DNA of 7,989 nucleotides from Streptosporangiaceae bacterium. GTDB lineage: Bacteria; Actinomycetota; Actinomycetes; Streptosporangiales; Streptosporangiaceae. The position numbers were made by a program, and so were the translations under genes. Shown piece by piece: positions 1-4,767 of the stretch. Location of the stretch: positions 1 through 7,989 of the forward strand of contig JASHSO010000335.1 in the NCBI GenBank assembly GCA_030038715.1, read 5' to 3'. Under the pieces are notes generated by a model, which did no database searches, was not told where the DNA came from, and saw nothing but the letters and a program-made list of their open reading frames with translations. Each line of letters opens with the position of its first letter. Within the stretch, counting starts at the first letter, position 1.

Positions 1-243
1 GGCCTGGTCAACTACACCGGCAACCTGCGTCGGCTCGGGTTCACCGCAGAAGATCTGGCCGACGGCGGCAGCGACGCTCTCATCGACGCGCTCGTTGCGC
101 ACGGCAGCCCAGAAGACGTCGCGGCTCAACTCAATGAGCACCTGGCGGCGGGTGCCGACCATGTTTGCATACAGCTGCTCACCGAGTCCGACGCTGACCC
201 GCTGCCGGGATACCGGGAGCTGGCCCGAGTCCTCGGTCTATGA
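1..243 (+). CDS. F420-dependent LLM-class oxidoreductase, C-terminal part only
   Basis: The window opens inside this gene; 80 residues are visible in frame 1, ending at TGA. The text (GLVNYTGNLRRLGF near the left edge, then a GSPEDVAAQLNEHLAAGADHV block, then a YRELARVLGL end) matches the C-terminus of luciferase-like monooxygenases of the actinobacterial F420-dependent type (TIGR03620-like). In this family the segment 'G(S/T)PEDVAxxLxxHxxAGADHVxxQ' forms the last helix-strand of the TIM barrel. Family members transfer hydride between reduced coenzyme F420 and an organic substrate in the cytoplasm; the substrate cannot be told from this fragment, because most of the cofactor pocket lies upstream of the window. 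The next gene on the strand starts 70 bp later with a weak ribosome site, so co-transcription is possible but not shown. Family call from recognition, not from a search. Confidence 0.85.
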   Translation, partial: GLVNYTGNLRRLGFTAEDLADGGSDALIDALVAHGSPEDVAAQLNEHLAAGADHVCIQLLTESDADPLPGYRELARVLGL

Positions 244-313
244 CCGCTTACCAGGCGCGGATCCCCGTTCCGCCGCGGAGTTGCCGACCACCTGCTAGAC
301 GCGGCTGACTGAG

Positions 314-730
314 ATGCCCGACTGGCATGCCTGGCATGAGAGTTACGACGATCCGGGCTCACTGTTGAGTGAGCGGCTCGCCGTGGTCCGTGCGCATCTG
401 TCGGATGCACTGGCTGGCACAGCGGCCGGTGAAGTCAGGCTGCGGAGCTTGTGCGCGGGGCAGGGACACGACGTGCTGGGAGTGCTGCCCGATCACTCGC
501 GGCGCGATGACGTCGCCGCCGTGCTCGTGGAAGCCGACTCGCGCAACGTCAGCGCAGCCTGCCTTCGGGCCCACGCCAGTGGACTGTCTCGTGTCGAGGT
601 ACGCCAAGCCGATGCTGGCCTGGTGGCCAGCTACGCCGACAAGCTCCCGGTGGACGTGTTACTGCTGTGCGCGCCTCGGCTGGCAGCCGCGCTGCCGGCC
701 GAACCTCTGTTCACGTTCCTGCCATCATGA
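314..730 (+). pseudogene. SAM-dependent methyltransferase-like protein, apparently internally deleted
   Basis: The frame encodes 138 residues. Residues 1-119 look like the N-terminal half of an actinobacterial class I SAM methyltransferase family that typically starts MPDWxxWHxxYDDP. The glycine-rich SAM loop is present (SLCAGQGHDVLGVL, residues 45-58), as is the acidic strand-2 motif (LVEADSRN, 71-78) and the strand-4 region (VDVLLLC, 113-119). In the family that strand normally continues GVFGN and is followed by roughly 80-100 more residues. Here it passes directly into a short tail, APRLAAALPAEPLFTFLPS, which resembles the usual extreme C-terminus (a HRL...P...LFTF pattern). The reading frame is kept across the join near base 670. 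Without the middle, the substrate-binding half is missing, so a catalytically dead remnant is likely. It contains one TTA leucine codon (659-661). It converges on the monooxygenase gene with 12 bp between stops. The family match is from memory; the deletion is an inference. Confidence 0.6.
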
Positions 731-734
731 AGCT

Positions 735-776
735 GCTCGGCGCTAGGAGTCTCGCTGCACCGCCATCTCGCCGAGC
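735..776. terminator. Possible weak terminator hairpin between convergent genes
   Basis: An 8-base inverted repeat, GCTCGGCG at 735-742 and CGCCGAGC at 769-776, encloses a 26-base loop. It sits at the convergent stops of the methyltransferase remnant (730) and the monooxygenase gene (743) and overlaps the last codons of the latter. There is no T-tract and the loop is long, so this may be chance in GC-rich DNA. Confidence 0.2.
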
Positions 777-1075
777 CGCGACCAGTCATCTTGCGGCACC
801 GTGACATTCACGATCTTGGGCGTCTCGGCCAGATGTCTGGGCAGTGTCTGCTGAGCGGTCCTGAAGTGCTCAGATTGCACGTGGGCTGCCCCGGCCTCGC
901 CGTCACGAAACGCCTCGACTAGCACGTACTCACTCGGGTCATCCAGGCTGCGCGACCACTCGAACCACATGCAGCCAGGTTCGCCCCTCGTGGCGCGGGT
1001 GAACGACCCGGAGATCTCTGGCCAGCGGTCAGCGTGCTCAGGCCGAACCCGGAACTTGGCAGTAATGAAGATCAT
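743..1075 (-). CDS. ABM-domain putative quinol monooxygenase (YgiN-like)
   Basis: The product is a 110-residue protein matching the antibiotic biosynthesis monooxygenase (ABM) fold, a small dimeric ferredoxin-like alpha+beta barrel with no bound cofactor. Visible hallmarks are the first strand IFITAKFRVRPE (2-13), the G-x-P-G-C segment (31-35), the strand EYVLVEAFRD (49-58), the helix with H65 and the SEHF block (68-71), and the C-terminal LAETPKIVNVTV (82-93). Family members oxidise quinols or polyketide phenols, or have no known substrate; this one cannot be assigned more closely. The frame is open further upstream to an ATG at 1120, but the ATG at 1075 is chosen because AGGAGG lies 4 bases before it and the protein then starts directly at the first domain strand. 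The gene is divergent from the DUF4232 gene and convergent with the methyltransferase remnant, so it is probably monocistronic. Confidence 0.8.
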   Translation of the reverse strand: MIFITAKFRVRPEHADRWPEISGSFTRATRGEPGCMWFEWSRSLDDPSEYVLVEAFRDGEAGAAHVQSEHFRTAQQTLPRHLAETPKIVNVTVPQDDWSRLGEMAVQRDS

Positions 1076-1079
1076 GAGG

Positions 1080-1085
1080 CCTCCT
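1080..1085 (-). promoter_or_regulatory. Shine-Dalgarno site of the ABM monooxygenase gene
   Basis: On the minus strand AGGAGG lies 4 bases upstream of the ATG at 1075. It decides the start over the in-frame ATG at 1120, which would add 15 residues unlike the family's N-terminus. Confidence 0.7.
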
Positions 1086-1098
1086 AACAGCTCAGTTA

Positions 1099-1114
1099 CC
1101 GACGTCCCCGTCGG
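1099..1114. repeat. Inverted repeat in the divergent spacer
   Basis: CCGACG (1099-1104) and CGTCGG (1109-1114) form a perfect 6-base inverted repeat with a 4-base centre. It lies in the 119-bp spacer between the divergent ABM and DUF4232 genes, 23 bases upstream of the ABM start codon, a position where an operator or a leader hairpin would act. No clear -35/-10 pair was found around it; chance is quite possible at this GC content. Confidence 0.25.
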
Positions 1115-1181
1115 GAACATGCGAGCTCGTTCTAACTATTCAAAGACCGGCGGAGTCCTAGAGGATGTCAGCACTAACAAG

Positions 1182-1187
1182 AAGGAG
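1182..1187 (+). promoter_or_regulatory. Shine-Dalgarno site of the DUF4232 gene
   Basis: AAGGAG is followed by a 7-base spacer and the ATG at 1195. This supports the start at 1195 rather than the in-frame ATG at 1165, which has no comparable site and would place ten extra residues before the signal peptide. Confidence 0.75.
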
Positions 1188-1194
1188 CATTGTG

Positions 1195-1773
1195 ATGAGA
1201 CTGACATCGCGCAGGATACGCAGGATCGCAGCAGCCGCCGCTATCGCCGGTGCGGCGATAGCACTCCCGGCGGCGGCACTCGCCTCCTCGGCCGGTACCG
1301 CGGCGCCGAAGACGGCAGCCGTGACTCACAGGTGCTACGTGAGCGAACTGGTTGCCTGGCTCGGCATACCGGGCAATGGCGCCGCAGGGAGCTTTGAGTA
1401 CGCACTGGAGATCTCCAACGTGTCGCGGCAGAGGTGCACGCTTTACGGATTCCCAGGTCTTTCCGCGGTCGGCGGAGGCGGCGGCCAGCTCGGCAGTGCC
1501 GCCGGGCGTGCCGCCGGCTATTCGACGAGGCTCGTCACGCTTGCGCCGTTCCAGACCGCACATGTTGACGTCGTCATCGTTGACGCCGGCAACTACCCGA
1601 CCAGCACGTGCCAGCCGACGGAGGCAGTCGCGCTGCGGGTCTACGCTCCTGGCGATTACGGCTCGATGGTCGTCCCGTTCTCGTTCCAGGCATGCGCCAA
1701 GTCCGGGCCGATCTATCTGCGCGTGAGCCCCGTATTTGCCGGCACCGGGATCCCCGGCTACCTCGACAGTTGA
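1195..1773 (+). CDS. Secreted DUF4232 domain protein
   Basis: The product has 192 residues. The N-terminus is a classic Sec signal: a basic stretch (MRLTSRRIRR), then an Ala/Ile-rich core (11-25), then ALA-S with predicted cleavage after residue 30. The mature part follows the DUF4232 plan of a single beta-sandwich-like domain: a first cysteine (C47), the strand FEYALEISN (68-76), the signature RQRCTLYGFPGLSAV (C81), an L-x-P-F-Q-x-A segment (116-122), and late cysteines C139 and C167. Four cysteines in the exported part fit two disulfide bonds. The family is abundant in actinomycetes, usually as exported or lipid-anchored proteins of unknown function. This copy lacks a lipobox cysteine at the cleavage site, so it is probably released or wall-associated. 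It is followed by a strong hairpin shared with convergent pyrF. Confidence 0.85.
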   Translation: MRLTSRRIRRIAAAAAIAGAAIALPAAALASSAGTAAPKTAAVTHRCYVSELVAWLGIPGNGAAGSFEYALEISNVSRQRCTLYGFPGLSAVGGGGGQLGSAAGRAAGYSTRLVTLAPFQTAHVDVVIVDAGNYPTSTCQPTEAVALRVYAPGDYGSMVVPFSFQACAKSGPIYLRVSPVFAGTGIPGYLDS

Positions 1774-1790
1774 TACGGACCTCCAGCAGC

Positions 1791-1822
1791 GCGGCCGACC
1801 CGGAACGGGTCGGCCGCCCTTT
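1791..1822. terminator. Strong terminator hairpin shared by DUF4232 gene and pyrF
   Basis: A perfect 11-bp stem, GCGGCCGACCC (1791-1801) pairing with GGGTCGGCCGC (1807-1817), has a 5-base loop GGAAC. It lies in the 47-bp gap between two convergent stop codons. On the + strand it is followed by CCTTT, a short T-run that overlaps the pyrF stop codon, so it is most plainly the terminator of the DUF4232 gene. On the minus strand no T-run follows, but stems this GC-rich often end transcription in actinomycetes without one. Confidence 0.8.
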
Positions 1823-2657
1823 AGCCCGCTAGCACGTCGCGGAACTCGGCTGCGAGCGTAGCCACCGCGTCTCGCAGCCGATGCGGTCCCGAGGCCAGCA
1901 GCGTGCGCGACGCGCTGGGCATGACCCGGTCGGGGCAAGCGGCGAAGACGCGCGCTACGTCTGTGGCGGTTGCGCCCTGCACGCCGACGCCGGGTGCCAG
2001 GAACAGTGCCCGGGCTGCGGTGAGATCTAGTTCCGGGTCGCGGTGCGTGGGCCCTATGACGGCACCGACCGGACCGATTTCAGCATCCGTGAGCGTAGCG
2101 TTGAGTTCGCCGATCTCGCGCAGCAGAGCCTGTTCGACTGTCGAGCCATCGCGAGTCTGCGCTGCTTGGATGGCACGCCCCTCGGGATTGGTCGATCGCG
2201 TCACAACCAGCAGACAGCCGCCCGCCAGTTCAGCCCGGGACACGAACCCGCTCATCGCGGCCAGGCCCAGGTAGGGATGCACGGTGATGGCGTCAGCCGC
2301 CAACGGCGCGTCGGCGCCTAGGTAGGCCTCGGCATAGGCGTCATTGGTCGAGCCGACATCACCGCGCTTGATATCCATGATCACCAGTAGCCCGGTGCTG
2401 CGAGCGTCCGCGGCCAGTCGCTGCAGCGTGCGGATACCGCGCCAGCCGTGCCGCTCGTAGAAGGCGGACTGCGGCTTGATAAGGCCCACAGTGCCGATCG
2501 CAGCCGAGAGCGCGATGTCAGCGAATCGGTCCAGCCCGTCGGGGCTGTCCCCGACTCCCCAGCGCTCCAGCACCTCTGCCGATGGATCGAGTCCCAGGCT
2601 GAGGGGGCCGTGCACCGCCCGAGCCGCAGCGAACCTAACGGAAAACGAGTCAGCCAC
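1821..2657 (-). CDS. pyrF: Orotidine 5'-phosphate decarboxylase, type 2
   Basis: PyrF makes UMP by decarboxylating orotidine 5'-phosphate, the last step of de novo pyrimidine synthesis, in the cytoplasm. The 278-residue product has the usual length of the type 2 subfamily. Visible landmarks are SLGLDP (20-25, D24), KPQSAFYERHG (61-71, K61), the catalytic block MDIKRGDVGST (94-104, with D95, K97 and D100 as the charged network), TVHPYLG (125-131), the phosphate-loop segment APGVGVQGAT (221-230) and PSASRTLL (247-254, R251). The start is GTG at 2657, which places MADSFSVRFAAA where homologs begin; the nearby ATG at 2665 is in another frame. The ribosome site is weak (GTGAGA about 13 bases upstream). 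The only same-strand gene upstream is a small membrane protein 51 bp away; no other pyrimidine gene, nor gmk or mihF, which often lie beside pyrF in actinobacteria, is within the window. Confidence 0.95.
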   Translation of the reverse strand: MADSFSVRFAAARAVHGPLSLGLDPSAEVLERWGVGDSPDGLDRFADIALSAAIGTVGLIKPQSAFYERHGWRGIRTLQRLAADARSTGLLVIMDIKRGDVGSTNDAYAEAYLGADAPLAADAITVHPYLGLAAMSGFVSRAELAGGCLLVVTRSTNPEGRAIQAAQTRDGSTVEQALLREIGELNATLTDAEIGPVGAVIGPTHRDPELDLTAARALFLAPGVGVQGATATDVARVFAACPDRVMPSASRTLLASGPHRLRDAVATLAAEFRDVLAG

Positions 2658-2708
2658 CGCGCCATGATCTCACTGCGAGGCCGACCCGGATCACTCCTGC
2701 GTGGCCGG

Positions 2709-3155
2709 TCAGGAAGACGAGTCCGGTGTACCGGTCGAGCCTGACGTGGAGGAGCCCGGCGTGTCACCCGACCCCGTCGTCGCAGATGAGGCCGACGGGC
2801 TTGCCGGACCCGGCGTCGAATGCTGCGCTTGCGCAGCGCCTAGCCCGCTGACCAGAGCGTTAGCCAGCGCCTTGTGCACAGCCGCGAACGACTGAGCAGT
2901 GTTCGACATTGTCTTGATGCCGAAGTAGGCAGTCGTCATGGTGCCTATGGCGGCGAAGGCACTGGCAAGAATCGAAACCATTGGGGTGGCGGCGCCGCCC
3001 GCCGCACCGGCAGTCTTGATCACTCCCAGGATTGCGGCCGCGCCGATGACGACGTCACCGCCGACGACTACCCACAAGCCCGTCCACGCTCGTGTTTGCT
3101 GAACGTCATTATCAGACACATCCTGCGACGTGCTGGAATCCGCTTCGCTGGCCAC
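2709..3155 (-). CDS. Small two-helix membrane protein with Ser/Thr/Pro/Gly-rich tail
   Basis: I do not recognise a named family. With the chosen start the product has 148 residues: a polar, acidic N-terminus (1-21); a hydrophobic segment around 24-46 (LWVVVGGDVVIGAAAILGVI); a second around 57-80 (MVSILASAFAAIGTMTTAYFGI); a short amphipathic helix to about 105; and a low-complexity tail from 112 made almost only of S, T, G, P, A and D. Both ends probably lie on the same side of the membrane. The start is taken as GTG at 3155, since GGAGG lies 5 bases before it; the frame is open upstream, with an ATG at 3218 adding 21 residues that would give a third hydrophobic stretch (HLIAFFGYFSCLLVV). The gene ends 51 bp before pyrF on the same strand, so the two may share a transcript. 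The composition and third-base G/C bias support it being real. Confidence 0.65.
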   Translation of the reverse strand: MASEADSSTSQDVSDNDVQQTRAWTGLWVVVGGDVVIGAAAILGVIKTAGAAGGAATPMVSILASAFAAIGTMTTAYFGIKTMSNTAQSFAAVHKALANALVSGLGAAQAQHSTPGPASPSASSATTGSGDTPGSSTSGSTGTPDSSS

Positions 3156-3346
3156 CGAGCCCTCCACCACAAGAAGACAACTGAAATAGCCAAAAAAGGC
3201 GATTAGATGATGACACATCCTGGCGCCACTATGGCGACGGCGCGTGGTACCGCGCCGACGATGCATTGAGGCGGAACCTGGCTCGATCTCGCCGCCACGC
3301 GCCCGGCAGCCTTGCGCGGTGCGCGCGCCCAGGCAAGGCTTGCTGC
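3156..3346. promoter_or_regulatory. Divergent spacer, likely holding promoters in both directions
   Basis: This 191-bp spacer separates the small membrane gene (-) from the secreted hydrolase-like gene (+). It contains the most AT-rich stretch of the window (about 3166-3220, with an A6 run at 3192-3197), as expected for promoters in a GC-rich genome, and GGAGG complement at 3161-3165 serving the minus-strand gene. I could not fix a -35/-10 pair with good spacing on either strand. If the membrane gene really starts at 3218, part of this spacer is coding. Confidence 0.35.
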
Positions 3347-4384
3347 ATGCCTGCAGGCTCCGATATCCGGCCCAGGCCGCCACTTGGCCGCGCAGAGACC
3401 CTGGCAGGCCTCGTGCTGGGCAGCGTTGCGTTGGTCGCCGTCAGCATCGCGGCACTGACACAAGCGCGTGCCGCACCGCCAGCACCAGTCACGAGAGCGT
3501 GGGCTCCCGTCGCGGCCGCACCAGCCGCGACCCGAGCCGGAGTCGCCGCGGCGGCGGGGTTCTGGAGCGGTACCGACAGCACGTACATCTCGATACCAGG
3601 CCCCGCCCCGTACCGGGAGCCTGCCGTCGGTGGCAGCTATGGCGGGTACATCGGGATGATCGGGAACTGGGCAGCCTGGCAGCACTGCCCTGGCGACCGC
3701 GTGGTCTGGTCCAGTGCTGACGCCAAGGACGCGCGCGCCAACCTGACGACCTATCACCGGGGGATCGGCACGGGCGCGTACTGGTTCATGGCCGGTCCCG
3801 GTGTCGATCCGCACTACAACGGCACAGTGGCAGAGGCCACGGACTGGGGCAAGGACCAGGCCGCGGCTGCTCTGGCAGATCTGCGCAGGCTCAGCCCGAA
3901 AGTCACCTATCCCGTACTGTTCCTGGACGTCGAGCTGCCCGGCATCGCGCCAGGGTACAGCCCGGCCCAGGACAATGGCTGGGACGCTGTCTACACCTCC
4001 GCATGCAGCGGCATCGTCAAGCGCGACTACGTCTCCGCGCAGCTCGACAGGGCGGACTTCAACGGCTTCGCCAACTACCTGACGAGCCATTCTTCTTATC
4101 TGGCAGGGGTGTATTCGGCGCCAGAAGTGTGGGAGTCCATCTTCGGTGCCGGCAGTTACGCGGTCCTGACCAACACCTACGAGTGGACCTACACCGCGGA
4201 TACCAGCAGCCTGAGCCACCGCCCGTCCCGGTGGTGCCTTGCCGGGACGAGGACCTGCGCGCAGTTCTTCGGCGGCATCACCAGCGCGTCGAAGTACGCC
4301 CTCATGTGGCAGTGGTCTGGGGGCGGCGGCACCGACAATGGCTACGGCGATCTTGACCAGATCGACTCGAGTAGGACGCCGTAG
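3347..4384 (+). CDS. Secreted GH25/DUF1906-like putative glycoside hydrolase
   Basis: The product has 345 residues from the ATG at 3347. Residues 19-42 form a hydrophobic export segment (LAGLVLGSVALVAVSIAALT, then QARA-APP, likely cleavage after 42), followed by an Ala/Pro linker to about 70. The globular part holds features that recall lysozyme-like GH25 or Rv2525c/DUF1906 TIM barrels: YWFMAGPG (145-152), the strand PVLFLDVELPG (189-199) with D194 and E196 at the end of a strand, LAGVYSAPEVWESIF (252-266), and a closing MWQWSGGGG...GDLDQID (320-340). Four cysteines (C114, C220, C297, C304) suit an exported protein. A cell-wall or glycan substrate is plausible but not shown, and no family motif is exact. 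The start is uncertain: the frame is open to a TTG at 3266, but only the 3347 start puts the signal near the N-terminus; AAGG 8 bases upstream is a weak ribosome site. Confidence 0.6.
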   Translation: MPAGSDIRPRPPLGRAETLAGLVLGSVALVAVSIAALTQARAAPPAPVTRAWAPVAAAPAATRAGVAAAAGFWSGTDSTYISIPGPAPYREPAVGGSYGGYIGMIGNWAAWQHCPGDRVVWSSADAKDARANLTTYHRGIGTGAYWFMAGPGVDPHYNGTVAEATDWGKDQAAAALADLRRLSPKVTYPVLFLDVELPGIAPGYSPAQDNGWDAVYTSACSGIVKRDYVSAQLDRADFNGFANYLTSHSSYLAGVYSAPEVWESIFGAGSYAVLTNTYEWTYTADTSSLSHRPSRWCLAGTRTCAQFFGGITSASKYALMWQWSGGGGTDNGYGDLDQIDSSRTP

Positions 4385-4389
4385 ATTAG

Positions 4390-4512
4390 TTCCCGTGGTG
4401 GCGGCATTTCGCGCGCGGCCGAACTTGTGCGGCCTGCGGCGAGGACCACGGCCCGCACGCCGCGATCCGCACCGGCCCCCGCGGCCACGTCCGCCAGGCC
4501 GAGTCAGCCTTA
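4390..4512 (+). pseudogene. Possible gene remnant with a CxxC-type motif
   Basis: Directly after an in-frame TAG (4387-4389), a + frame reads WWRHFARGRTCAACGEDHG (from 4396) and then PHAAIRTGPRGHVRQAESA. From the CAACG motif on, nearly every third base is G or C while second bases are mixed, which is how real genes look in this genome. The Cys-x-x-Cys pair with following His residues recalls half of a zinc-ribbon. No ATG, GTG or TTG is available in this frame before the motif, and composition degrades after 4512, so it is at best a fragment. The mirror-image minus frame has the same third-base bias, and I prefer the + frame only because its residue composition is more protein-like. Confidence 0.2.
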
Positions 4513-4638
4513 GTGCCGGCCAGGGCTCAGCAGCGAGAAGCCGATCACCACCGCGGCGCTGACCAGCACTTCAGTGCTGATCGCCGCTGCCTCTCGCCGC
4601 GTGACCTGGCGCTTCCTGGGCAGCGTAACACGCCGCAC
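4510..4638 (-). CDS. Possible 42-residue single-helix membrane peptide
   Basis: A GTG at 4638 with GGAG 4 bases upstream opens a 42-codon frame ending in TAA. The product would have a basic N-terminus (RRVTLPRKRQVTRREAAA), one hydrophobic segment (VLVSAAVVIGFSLL) and a short tail. Most codons end in G or C. It lies 129 bp downstream of GH3 on the same strand. It could equally be the C-terminal end of a frameshifted gene, since an adjacent minus frame at about 4640-4760 (containing SSQLLRPKARCRNELAALLA) also looks coding and stops making sense near where this one begins. I do not recognise a family. Confidence 0.25.
   Translation of the reverse strand: MRRVTLPRKRQVTRREAAAISTEVLVSAAVVIGFSLLSPGRH
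4564..4579. repeat. Near-palindrome inside the small minus-strand frame
   Basis: CAGCACT (4564-4570) and AGTGCTG (4573-4579) are perfect inverted repeats with a 2-base centre; two more pairs outside (4561-4562 with 4581-4582) are complementary after one mismatch. The size and symmetry are like an operator, but no promoter is seen nearby. Confidence 0.25.
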
Positions 4639-4767
4639 GAGGCTCCGCTGGGTGCCAAGAGTGCGGCCAGCTCGTTGCGGCAGCGCGCCTTGGGCCGGAG
4701 CAGCTGGCTGGATTCCCACGAGGTCGGCACCTCCTCCAGCGCACCGGCGGTTTGGGCACCCTGCCAG

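Larger units (their letters stand above)
4385..4767. other. Gap with coding-like composition but only broken frames
   Basis: This 383-bp stretch lies between the convergent secreted hydrolase-like gene and GH3. It has no long gene, yet third-position G/C bias is strong in three short pieces that do not join: a + frame at 4390-4512 without a start codon, a minus frame at about 4640-4760, and a different minus frame at 4510-4638. That pattern fits a decayed gene or several tiny ones. An inverted repeat (CCGTGGT at 4393-4399, ACCACGG at 4445-4451, with GGCCG/CGGCC at 4417-4421/4430-4434 inside) just after the stop at 4384 could act as a terminator. Confidence 0.45.

Noticed and set aside
1114..1131. 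ECF-type promoter GGAAC...CGTT upstream of DUF4232
   Set aside because: The two elements are only 9 bases apart; ECF promoters need about 16-17.
1174..1938. Minus-strand frame (254 residues) opposite DUF4232 and the end of pyrF
   Set aside because: It crosses a strong terminator hairpin and overlaps pyrF in another phase; composition is Arg/Gly/Ala shadow type.
2663..2665. ATG just upstream of pyrF as its start codon
   Set aside because: It is not in the pyrF reading frame; the in-frame GTG at 2657 gives the expected N-terminus.
3266..3268. TTG as start of the secreted hydrolase-like gene
   Set aside because: It would add 27 Arg/Ala-rich residues before the signal segment and has no ribosome site.
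3203..4219. Long minus-strand open frame (338 residues) opposite the secreted hydrolase-like gene
   Set aside because: The + strand product has an export signal, a linker and domain-like strands, while this frame is rich in Arg, Gly, Cys and Val without structure. Treated as a shadow.
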